Source: Serripes groenlandicus
Lineage: Eukaryota > Mollusca > Bivalvia > Cardiida > Cardiidae
Direction: 5' to 3'
Assembly (NCBI GenBank): GCA_031761405.1
Contig: JASEVX010000003.1
Location: 143,522,350 to 143,586,349 of the forward strand
Length of the DNA: 64,000 nucleotides
The notes beneath the pieces are model-generated. The model was not told the origin of the DNA. It did no database searches and saw only the letters and a list, made by a program, of their open reading frames with translations. This document shows, one piece after another, positions 12,015-21,941 of this stretch. Both the position numbers and the translations under genes were made by a program. Each line of letters opens with the position of its first letter. Within the stretch, counting starts at the first letter, position 1.

Positions 12015-12690
12015 ATTCATTGATTTCAAATTGTTCGCGGATAGTTCACTTTTACTATTCGCGATTTGTTCACATTTACTATTCACCACTTGTTCACATT
12101 TACTATTCACGAATTGTTCACATTTACTATTCGCGAATTGTTCACATTTACTATTCGCGATTTGTTCACATTTACTATTCACCACTTGTTCACATTTACT
12201 ATTCGCGAATTGTTCACATTTACTATTCGCGATTTGTTCACATTTACTATTCGCGATTTGATCACATTTACTATTCACGATTTGTTCACATTTTCTATTC
12301 GCGATTTGTTCACATTTACTATTCGCGAATTATTCACATTTACTATTCACCATTTGTTCACATTTTCCATTCACGATTTGTTCACATGTATTAATCACAA
12401 ATTGTTCACATTTACTGTTCGCGAATAGTTAACATTTACTATTCGCGATTTGTTCACATTTACTATTCACGATTTGTTCATTTACTATTCGCGATTTGTT
12501 CACATTTACTATTCACGATTTGTTCACATTTACTACTCGTGATTTGTTCACATATACTGTTTACGAATTGTTCACATTTACTGTTCGCGAATTGTTAACA
12601 TTTACTAATCGCAATTTCTTAACATCTACTATTCACAAATTGTTAACATTTACTATTCACATTTTGTTCACAATTTGAGTTCGCGGATAA
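12015..12690. repeat. 24-bp tandem array, about 28 copies
   Basis: The unit is GTTCACATTTACTATTCGCGA plus TTT (variants CACGAATT, CACCACTT), 24 bp long. Because 24 is a multiple of three, every frame stays open and yields 8-residue pseudo-repeats (HIYYSRFV-like on plus, NSKCEQIA-like on minus). I take these as non-coding. The array degenerates toward 12690, then gives way to related GTTCAC/TTCACATT phrases up to about 12815. Confidence 0.95.
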
Positions 12691-12835
12691 TCTAATTTGC
12701 ATGTGAAAAGTGAACATTCCGTGAATATTATGTGAATAAAATTTAAAGAGTAGGACACATATTCACATTTAGTTCGCAAAGTATTAACATATTATTCACA
12801 ATAGCTGTTCACATTACATGCTTTTTTTCTGTAAG

Positions 12836-14620
12836 GGCATGTAGCATTGATCTGTTTGCACGTCTAAAACCCCAGCAGTGTAACACTGGTCTTTGCATAC
12901 GTCTGGCACCACTGACAGGGAACCATTGGTCTTTACGTACGCCTGACACCACATATCGATTTACACTGGTATGTACTTCAGTTTATTACAACAGACTGAT
13001 CGACATCAGTCTGTACGTCCGTAAGATACCACAGACGTATCGACACTTGTCTGTCGTCGGTTTAATAGAACAGACAGATCAACACTGGTCTATTAGTCAG
13101 TTTAATACCACAGACAGATCAACACTTGTCTGTAAGTCAGTTTGATACCACAGACAGATCAACACTGGTCTATTCGTCAGTTTGATACCACAGACGTATC
13201 GACACTTGTCTGTACGTCAGTTTGATACCACAGACAGATCAACACTGGTCTATTCGTCAGTTTGATACCACAGACAGATCAACACTGGTCTATTCGTTAG
13301 TTAGATACCACAGACATATCGACACTTGTCTGTACGTCAGTTTGATACCACAGACAGATCAACACTGGTATATTCGTCAGTTTGATACCACAGACAGATC
13401 AACACTTGTCTGTACGTCAGTTTGATACCACAGACAGATCAACACTTGTCTGTATGTCAGTTTGATACCACAGACAGATCAACACTTGTCTGTACGTCAG
13501 TTTAATACCACAGACATATCATCACTGGTCTATTCGTCAGTTTCATACCACAGACTGATCAACACTGATCTATTCGTCAGTTTGATACTACAGATGTATC
13601 GACACTTGTCTGTACGTCGGTTTGATATAACGGACAGATCAACACTGGTATATTCGACTGTTTGATACCACAGACAGATCAACACGTGTCTATTCGTCAG
13701 TTTGATACCACAGCCAGATCAACACTGGTCGATTCGTCAGTTTGATACCACAGACAGATCAACACTGGTCTATTCGTCAGTATGATACCACAGACAGATC
13801 AACACTAATCTATTCGCCAGTTTGATACCACAGACAGATCAACACAGGTCAGTTTGTCAGTTTGATACCACAGACACATCAACACTGGTATATTCGTCAG
13901 TTTGATACCACAGACAGATCGACACTTGTCTGTACGTCAGTTTGATACCACAGACACATCAACACTGGTCTATTCGTCAGTTTGATACCACCGACGTATC
14001 GACACTTGTCTGTACGTCGGTTTTATAGAACAGACATATCAACTGGGCTATTGGTCATATCGATACCACAGACAGATCAACACTGGTATATTCGTCGGTT
14101 TGATACCACAGACAGATCAACACTGGTCGATTCGTTAGTTTAAACCCACAGACGTATCAACACTGGTCTATTCGTCAGTTTGATACCACAGACCGATCAA
14201 CACTGGTCTATTCGTCAGTTTGATACCACAGACAGATCAACACTTGTCTGTACGTCAGTTTGATACCACAGACAGATCAAGACTTGTCTGTACGTCAGTT
14301 TGATACCACAGACAGTTCAACATTTGTCTGTACTTCAGTTTGATACCACAGACAGATCGACACTGGTCTATTCGTCCGTTTGATACCACAGACAGATCAA
14401 CACTGGTATATTCGTCAGTTTGATACCACTGACAGATCAACACTGGTCTATTCGTCAGTTTGATACCACAGACGTATCGACACTTGTCTGTACGTCGGTT
14501 TGATAGAACAGACAGATCGACACTGGTCTGTATGTCAGCTGGACACCTGAAACTGATCGACACTGGTCTGTATGTCTGTTTGATACGACATACAGATCAA
14601 CAATGATCTGTACGTTAGTT
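12836..14620. repeat. 40-bp satellite array B, about 44 copies
   Basis: The unit is GTCAGTTTGATACCACAGAC followed by AGATCAACACTGGTCTATTC (40 bp). Two subtypes intermix: AGATCAACACTGGTCTATTC and GTATCGACACTTGTCTGTAC. The core ACCACAGACAGA..AACACTGGTCTGT is shared with array A. Units between 12836 and about 13020 (for example GTCTGGCACCACTGACAGGG) are intermediate between A and B types. Confidence 0.95.
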
Positions 14621-14639
14621 AAATACAGTATTTCAGCTT

Positions 14640-15955
14640 GTATAAGCGAGAAATACAGGATTGAAATAACTTTGGTTGTCAACTTAAAGACCAAAAAGAC
14701 GTTTACGGACATTTTATGAAGTTTGGACGGACGGATGAACAACGTCTTAAGTCTTATGTATATATTTCTGTAGTTTATTTCCTTAGCTATGCATCCATAC
14801 CTCGAAATAACATATCGCAGCACGTGTAAACGAGAAATACGTAGTTGAAGTGGTACGGATCGAAAAGTGACAAAAAATAGCATTTGACCCGCCGCGGTAA
14901 CATGTTTTGCCTCGTACGGACAGACATACGCTTTAAAGCTTGGCATAAATCTGTAGGGGAATTAGTGTGCACAAATATATGCAGAATGAAATCCTGAAAA
15001 CTGGAAACCAGGCACCAACACTCACATAATGTGGCTAAAATCGGGTCCAACAGGGTATACCTAAATTCGAGCCTTCCATACCCTTAAACCTACAGCCAGG
15101 GCTAGGCCTATATATGGAAATATATAGATATAGAATATATCTTGACTTACAGCTAAAAAACATTTCTTGAAACGGCTTATTTTCTGTAGAAACTAAAACT
15201 GTACATGGATTGATTTGATTTGTCTTTAGGTTTTTCCACGGATCACAGGTTAATGCCTAATATGTTCGGTTTTAACTTATTTCAGTTCGTACAGACAAAA
15301 AAACGCATATACATAACTAATGTTTATATCGCGAACATGGAACGTTGTCTAAAAGGTATTGCTATTGATAATCTAAATCGCATTTAATCAATTTGTGTTT
15401 TCACGACCATACTGTGTGAATTGTAAGATATTAATAAATCGCACGCTCTGACGATTCTCACGCTATACAAGACAGATGGCGGGAACCCGTTTTTTCAAAT
15501 AAGAGTTTTCCATATAAGTACAAGACGGATGTTTGATGCAAAGCATCAAAGAGAAGCAGCAATATTTCGTTTCACATGAAGAAATAAGAAAAAATATCAT
15601 TTAAATCCACAAACATGAGAACAATTTAATCTGTAGTCAGTAATGCTGATATCGGTTATTAAAGCTATAAGTTTTATGTAGGATATTTAACCTGGCAGGA
15701 TCTGTATTTTAAGTGAGTGAGCTAATTTAGAGTTAAACTGATCATGAACAGTTACATATAATACTAAAGATAAATGGACAAGAGGTTATGATAATTTAAA
15801 TTAGTACCAAAAACAATCAACTATTTGCATTGAACACACGCCCTGTTATGATGTGTTATCAAATAATGCTGACAAACAGAAAATCTGTTTTTCGTTTGTA
15901 TCGATAAGTCATGATAGTGGATAAGGGTTTCCCACATAAAATAAATCTGCAGTAA
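14640..15955. other. Intergenic, no gene seen
   Basis: AT-rich. Segments near 14640 and 14820 both contain CGAGAAATAC flanked by similar words and may be a very old duplication. A short palindrome TTTGATGCAAAGCATCAAA lies near 15532. No exon or RNA gene could be supported. Confidence 0.5.
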
Positions 15956-15963
15956 ACGACTAT

Positions 15964-16240
15964 GAAATTATCAAGTAAAAAATATAAAAAATCTCTATAA
16001 ATGATCGTATGATAATTGAAAAGTATTGAAATTATTGTGGCAAATGCAAATATTGCTCATTATGAGCAATTTCTCCTTTTGCCACAATTATTTCAATGAT
16101 GTTTAGCCTGATATACTTTAAAATCATCAAGTACAAAACATAGAAAATCTCTATAATTGATAGCAAGATAATTGAAAAGAGTTGAAATAAGTGTGGCAAA
16201 TTGAGCAATTGAAAATCAAAGCATTCAATTAGCATTCAGA
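15964..16240. mobile_element. Palindromic MITE-like element, with 157-bp duplication
   Basis: A hairpin arm GAAATTATTGTGGCAAA (from about 16028) is mirrored by TTTTGCCACAATTATTTC ending near 16096, with ATTGCTCATTATGAGCAAT in its centre. The flanking sequence (ATCAAGTA...AAAATCTCTATAA...GATAATTGAAAAG) is present twice, at about 15970 and 16127. Confidence 0.6.
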
Positions 16241-16289
16241 AAATCAAGGAAACATATTTCAATGTACACGTAATCCGAAAGACTGACAA

Positions 16290-16468
16290 GAGCTGCAGCG
16301 ACTTTTGAAAACATTGTGACAAAAAGAGAAATTGATCACGAAGAATTTATCCTTTTGCTACAATGTTTTCTACTTTATGTCCATAAATTACACGTACCTT
16401 CATTTAGCAAGATGTTCCAATTTTTACTTAATGTGCTACATATCTTTTGTACGTGGGAAAGGCTTAAC
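16290..16468. mobile_element. MITE, AACCCTTTCCC family
   Basis: Contains GACTTTTGAAAACATTGTG, CAAAAAGAGAAATTG and the right end ACGTGGGAAAGGCTTAA. The short plus-strand open frame over it (16316-16603) is explained by this element. Confidence 0.55.
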
Positions 16469-16479
16469 ATAGGAACTAG

Positions 16480-17510
16480 TTTCAATTTTTTTGAAAACGT
16501 TAAACCACTGCATGAACATTTGCTTGAATTTATTTCTCAAACTGTAAATTTACCAGTTGATATACGAGTTGAAATGCTGTCTACATTTACAGTGATAAGT
16601 TAAATACAGTTCAGTTAATCCGATCACACTTTGTTTGTAAGAACCAGAAGATTCATTTCATTTAAGTTTTCTGGATGTTCACATCACATCCGTGATAAAA
16701 CATGTTGTCGGCTAGGCAAAATACGCCGATATCGTGTTTACCGCGATATTAATGAATGTGAAACTGCAACAGCGAAAAAGAACGAAATTTATCTTGAAAC
16801 AGATATTTCTGTGGTTTGAATATTTCATGTCTGCATTTTGCGATGACAATTGAACTCAAAGTTAACTTTGAATCAAGTATGTACTGAACATGAAAGTCAG
16901 ATGATTGAAAGCAAAGCAAATGAAAAATGTATGTGAAATTACGATAAAAATGAAAATTTTGAAATAGACTATAGATGAATGGTACTGTCTTTTATTTTAG
17001 CTCCTTACTTGATTCGGGAACCAGAGTCGCTACGCGGCCGCTTACGACATTTACAAACAAGACTAAATTGAGATCGGTTTAAAACGCGTTGGTGAATATG
17101 GATTAAATCTAAAACGTGGACTAAATATTAATATTTAGATTTAGTCAAAAATCTAAATTGAAAAGTTTCGTGAATACGGTTCGTGGCTTCTTCGTCTAAT
17201 TACTGCGTAATATATCATAGGATGTAAGGAACCAGACTACATTTACCAATTCAATAGAAGGGTTCTATATTTTACTGTTTAGACTAGATACAGTATGAAT
17301 TTCGCTTAAAATAAAAATGTACATATATTCAATTAATATACTGGCCTTTGTCTTTTGTTTTTAATTTGTAAAACTCACACATGTATATACAGTGTAAAAG
17401 GGATGTTTTAAAAGTCATTACCTTAAATTAATGTACTTAGTAAGGACAAAGAGAAATCAAGATATGTGGTCACGCTGGCAGGTCTAAATATTCTCCTTGT
17501 TCGAAATTTC
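16480..17510. other. Intergenic, no gene seen
   Basis: AT-rich. A perfect 18-bp palindrome CTAAATATTAATATTTAG lies near 17121-17140. Otherwise nothing recognised. Confidence 0.5.
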
Positions 17511-17524
17511 TAAGCATCCCTACA

Positions 17525-17548
17525 GGAAGCCGCCTCCTGGCGGCTTCC
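17525..17548. repeat. Perfect GC-rich hairpin, 10-bp stem and 4-nt loop
   Basis: GGAAGCCGCC, TCCT, GGCGGCTTCC form a perfect stem-loop in an AT-rich surrounding. CACCGCCC words follow at 17557 and 17625. Confidence 0.7.
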
Positions 17549-17891
17549 AATAATAGCACCGCCCCCTAACATGATAGTAGCTGTTAAATGAGAACGAAGT
17601 CCTCCCAGAGGATAGCACCGCCCACACCCCTGATGTTTGTCGAAGTTTGTCACGTATATCGCTATCGCATTAATAGTTAATAAGTACATATACAACAGAT
17701 TTTCGTTAACTCTACAGTGGACCATTGCATACTAATGTTTGAAATAAATACATGCACATAAATAACGAATCAAACTACATTCAGAGTTTGAAAGGTTAAC
17801 CGGTTGTCTACACAAAAAGCTTATCTATATTATTGGTTTATTATTACATCATTTCCAAAGGGCGCACCAATAGTACTTTTCCACTTGCAGT

Positions 17892-18097
17892 CGCATTCCG
17901 ACGCATTTGCAGCAGACGACTTTTGAAAACAGTGTAGCAAATTAAGAAATTGCTCATGATGAGCAATTTCCGTTTTTGTCACAATGTTTTCAACACTATT
18001 AAATGATTAAACTCTCATTTATGGAGATATTTCACATTTTTGCCAATATGTTTTCGAAGTCGTCTTCTGCAGAATTGTCGCATGTGGGAAAGGGTTA
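17892..18097. mobile_element. MITE, AACCCTTTCCC family
   Basis: Has GCAGCAGACGACTTTTGAAA at the left, the palindrome GAAATTGCTCATGATGAGCA in the middle, and GTCGTCTTCTGCAGAATTG then GCATGTGGGAAAGGGTTA at the right. The inner arms GCAGACGAC and GTCGTCTTCTGC are inverted, consistent with a non-autonomous DNA transposon. Confidence 0.75.
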
Positions 18098-18388
18098 TAG
18101 GCGTATGCTTGATCCTGTAATCATGTTATGTTAGAAGCAGACTACTCTATACTAACATAGAAGCTATTTCAGACACAATGGGATCTTGTTCCTTCCCTGT
18201 GTTAGCATTCTATAAAAGGGTGTTACAGTGAAACCTTAACTTACATTATCTCTTCTCCACGTATACAACCATTGAAGGTTCCGATGAAACTTTGTGAATT
18301 GGTTCACATATTGATTCCGTTTTCACCCTTGCTACATTGTTAAAGATAAACTTAAAAAATAATTTGATTGGAAGATTTAACAATATTT
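18098..18388. other. Intergenic, nothing recognised
   Basis: AT-rich; no open frame or repeat recognised. Confidence 0.4.
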
Positions 18389-18640
18389 GAGCCGTTTCAC
18401 GAGAAAACCAATATTATGGACTCTGCGTAATGTATCGATCCAGATCAGCCTGCGCAGGCTAATCCGTGCCAATACATTCCGTTTCAAGGGGATAGAGGTA
18501 AAGAATAATGATTCCTGAACACAGAAAATCCACAGGATGCGAAAAGTGTTTGCCCGGATTAGCTTGCGTGGCATGATTAGGCTGATCTAGGTCGATACTG
18601 TACGCATAGTCCACAATGTTGGTTTCTCGTGGGACGGCTC
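18389..18640. mobile_element. MITE with roughly 40-bp terminal inverted repeats
   Basis: The left end GAGCCGTTTCACGAGAAAAC and the right end TTTCTCGTGGGACGGCTC are inverted copies of each other. The match continues inward through CAATATTATGGACT and AGTCCACAATGTTG, giving TIRs of about 40 bp around a 252-bp element. It contains TGCGCAGGCTAATCCG, a word I associate with abundant bivalve repeats. No transposase frame is present, so it is non-autonomous. Confidence 0.85.
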
Positions 18641-18644
18641 ATAA

Positions 18645-19110
18645 GTTTCTTATAAAAATCTTGTAAAGTTGCCTTTTTCAGGAATGAGTTATACACTAAC
18701 TATGTTACGCTTTATTATCCCATTTAGTTAATTTCTAAACAAACGTAAGTGAATTTCATTACAAGTATTGTTATTTCTGTTGGGACTTAAACCAATGTTT
18801 AAAGATCTCAAGATTCATTTATTTATAGACTGGAACCAGCCGTTTACTATTTTTATTGTATCTTTTTTTAAAACCTCTCGCACTTTCTCTCCTTTGATTG
18901 GTCTACAGTAGGAATCTCCATTTCTTATAGAAACATTTTAGTCAAATAGAAAACGTTATTTACTTTTAAACACATTGGTGGACCATTTCCAATCGAAGAT
19001 TCACATAGTATGAAATACATTTTGTTATAGCAGTACTTATATGAGCCCCGTCTGTAGAAAAGGGTAATTAGAATCAACGTTGTTGCATTGGATAAACGGT
19101 TTGTTTTATT
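18645..19110. other. Intergenic, no gene seen
   Basis: AT-rich; nothing recognised. Confidence 0.4.
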
Positions 19111-19255
19111 GGAGTTTTACGCCGTTTTCAACATTATTTTGTTTATATCACGGCGACAGTTCACTTATTCATGAACCCTGGGTAAACAAACCAGTACTAG
19201 GCTAATCAATGTGCCTTGCCCAAGCGCACCCATCTATGGCCACCGCGATTTGGTT
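19111..19255 (+). repeat. Dispersed repeat (TTTTACGCCG...CACGGCG type)
   Basis: Runs from GGAGTTTTACGCCG through TATATCACGGCGACAG, CATGAACCCTGGGTAA, CCAGTACTAGGCTAAT and GTGCCTTGCCCAAGCG to GGCCACCGCG. Partial relatives lie at about 1780-1830 and, inverted, at 10515-10590. Confidence 0.65.
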
Positions 19256-20720
19256 AAACGGATAGTGGAGTTTATCCACATTGTCTACTCTAAATTGAGG
19301 TCAAAGGGATGAATTCGGATCGGCATTTTCAGATCAATAGTTGTTTCCAATTGGATAATAATGATTTTGTTGAAAGTTGAAAGTGTTTTGTTTTATAAAA
19401 TTGAATACCCTATCACTGTTTTGTAACCTAAACATTTGGTTTTCCCTCAGCTATATTAAACCTCAAGGTGGAATCATACATTTAAAATAACGTCGTTTTC
19501 GACGTCAACACGTATGTTTTGTGACAATAACAGTGTGGTTAAATAAATCGCTATTACTGTCTCATTTGAAGTGGTATTCAAACACCAATGACACCAAATT
19601 GTAGAGAACAAAGAAATATGTGTCAAGATATGAATTAAATGTATTTGCACTGACGATTCAGATAACAAAACCCGATTTTAAACGAAAATTTCGCTGGAAT
19701 ATTTTATAGTAATTACATAAATTTAGTTTAATAAATATTTAGCAGAGACATTTTATAATGAACTACATATAATTCCCATCACTCTTTCTACTAAAATTTA
19801 CCAGAATTTCAAGAAAATCTGCGGAGCCGATTTTTAGGTTATCAGAATGCCGTTTGACCGATGTTACGCGTCGGAACGCACATTGCGATATTTAAACTGA
19901 GCGGAATTAAAACTGACAACCTTTTTCTCACAATTATCATCAATTTTATGATATCATAAAATCTTCTCCCTACTTTAATGGATATTTATATCTTCCCTAA
20001 TAGTTGTTTTATTGCAAATTATACAGTATATAAATAGACATAATACAGGATACAGAATAATCATATTCGGAAATCTGTTTTTTATGTATATAAAGGGGAA
20101 TATTTACATTATGATTGTCATGCAGTTGCGCTATTCAATATATATATGTTTTAAAAAGTTTCAAATGTATTTTCTGAAATTGAAGTAAAACTCACTGCGG
20201 GATAAGAGTGACCTCTGATTTGACGGCATAGCTCGGACACAGAAAGGTCAACATGTCATTGTTTGTGCTGTTTAGGTAGTTATAAGAAATACTTTAATTT
20301 CATATATGTTTCTGGACTATATCGATAGGTGGAAAAGAACCATTGCCCGTATGCTATAATGGTCGACTATGGAAATGAATTACTTCCATCTGTCCTTTAT
20401 GTCAAAACTTACCTCTATGGCTGTTCTATATACATGTATAGGCGGATATTGTAAGCTCTCTGGTGAAACTCAGCGAATACGGGTTCTCTCTCTGGCCATT
20501 TCTCCTAACGCTACTCACATGTGTATGAGAAGTGTTTCAGGAAAACACGCATCCGTGCTTTCAGATTTAACAAATTACTATTTGTCAAACGTTTCTTGAC
20601 ACTTTTCATGATTAAATAACGAACCGCGGATGCGGAGGTTGATTTGGATCACAAATGTTAGCAGATAATCTAATGTTGGTTTTCAAGAAGCGCCTTTCAA
20701 ATACATGTAATGAACTGCTT
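19256..20720. other. Intergenic, no gene seen
   Basis: AT-rich. Short open frames (for example 20369-20599) have no recognisable domain and no splice context that would support them. Confidence 0.45.
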
Positions 20721-20722
20721 TC

Positions 20723-21097
20723 ATGCAAATATTTTTAGATGAACTTAATGGTGGGAAGAACGGCGCTCACACACGTTATCAGTTCTCTAGCTTTGGTTAT
20801 TATTCAATATTAACTAAACTTGGCAGCAGTAAACAGTATGAGCATTATACATCAGGCGAATTTGAAAGCGAACTTGATCTTCCTGTGCAGACTGGAATTA
20901 TTGCCCAATGAATGGCGGAGCGTTATTGTTTTAGTCGTGATCACTCTCTAGCAAAATCGTGCTTGATTGCTTTTTTAAAGCATGGTAAAGAAAATTGCAT
21001 ACATACTAGATATGATACCAGTCTATGGTACCAGATTTACTTGAACAAAGATCAGATTCAGTGCACAATACTTATTCAACAAACTAACACAGTTTAG
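20723..21097 (+). pseudogene. Possible 125-codon frame with one internal TGA
   Basis: Two open frames in the same register (20723-20908 and 20912-21094) are separated only by a TGA at 20909-20911. No family is recognised and no domain motif is visible. It could be a decayed coding fragment or chance. It ends about 16 bp before a MITE. Confidence 0.15.
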
Positions 21098-21112
21098 GCT
21101 TGTTTTGTTTTA

Positions 21113-21327
21113 AACCCTTTCCCACATATAGGCCCCTTTAAAACACCTTTGCATCTGACGACTTTTGAAAATATTGTGGCAAAAGGTGAAATTGCTCACC
21201 ATGATCTACTTTTTTCACAATATTTTTATCATTATTAAATCGTTAAACTTTTATTTCCATATTTTCCCATTTATTGTGTCAAGGTGAAGGCCGTCTGAAA
21301 CAGATATGCTTTTTGTGAGAAAGGGTT
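21113..21327. mobile_element. MITE, AACCCTTTCCCACAT family, both ends intact
   Basis: Starts AACCCTTTCCCACATATAGG and ends TTTGTGAGAAAGGGTT, its inverted complement. This is the best full-length member at about 215 bp. It contains GACTTTTGAAAATATTGTGG and a degraded central palindrome (ATTGCTCACCATGATC). Confidence 0.8.
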
Positions 21328-21616
21328 AAAGAAAAAAGCAACTATTATAATGCGTATAATATTTGAAATATATACTAAAGCTTTAAGTTTGCTATATTAC
21401 ATGTTCTATCAATCTCATTTAAAGGGGATGGCCGTATCTAAGTTGTGAGAACTTGTGGCCAGACCCGTTTGCCTATAACATGTATATTTGTAAGTCTAAA
21501 GTTTATTCTGTATGTATACTTTGTGGGCAATAAAATATGTTTAAAGTAATCACATTTAAACTAGTTCTCGTATGTATATATCTGATGACTGCCCCATACA
21601 ATTCGGCTTAGATCGG
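21328..21616. other. Upstream region of the EGF gene, with an isolated AATAAA
   Basis: Mostly AT-rich with no gene. AATAAA at 21529-21534, followed by a T/G-containing stretch, could be the 3' end of an unrecognised transcript, but nothing upstream supports one. Confidence 0.3.
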
Positions 21617-21624
21617 TATAAAAG
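21617..21624 (+). promoter_or_regulatory. Candidate TATA box of the EGF-repeat gene
   Basis: TATAAAAG is a canonical TATA sequence in the context CGG-TATAAAAG-AGG. It lies 252 bp upstream of the ATG of the signal-peptide exon, so a start site near 21648 with a 5' UTR of about 220 nt is plausible. An upstream untranslated exon is not excluded. Confidence 0.45.
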
Positions 21625-21868
21625 AGGTTAGACAACTTATATAAATAAACGAGATAGGGAAGAAGCGATTGTCGAGTTTTCCGATTGTATAGAATCGAGC
21701 GTTGTATTGGTTGTATCGTGTGATTTCGTTTCACAAAAAAAACGAGCACATGTTGAGGAGTATTTAAGTTTATAGGATCAATGCGAGATGACCTTTTATG
21801 CGATTTTGTAAGATCCAATAAATGTATAGCGAGGTATTTTGGTTTGATTTTAACGAGATTGATTTTCT

Positions 21869-21941
21869 ATGTTCAGGTCGTTTGTTATAGTGCTGGTTGT
21901 TACGGTTACAGCAACCCTGGTGGAGAGTCAGTGTGAAGCAG
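21869..21941 (+). CDS. Signal-peptide first coding exon of the EGF-repeat gene
   Basis: ATG begins a 24-codon stretch with a basic residue at position 3, a hydrophobic core ([13 protein letters not shown]) and ESQCEA at the end, a classical signal peptide with likely cleavage near ESQ. The exon ends GCAG with the donor GTGAGT, which is close to consensus and phase 1, exactly the phase needed to join the EGF exons. Joined to 24947 it reads ...[14 protein letters not shown]. Confidence 0.7.

Noticed and set aside
12000..12678. Open frames with 8-residue repeats on both strands
   Set aside because: Produced by the 24-bp tandem array; all frames stay open because 24 is divisible by three.
12836..14620. 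CRISPR-like array
   Set aside because: Repeats are directly contiguous with no unique spacers, and the genome is eukaryotic.
16316..16603. 95-codon plus-strand frame
   Set aside because: Its first half is an AACCCTTTCCC-family MITE, and no domain is recognisable in the rest.
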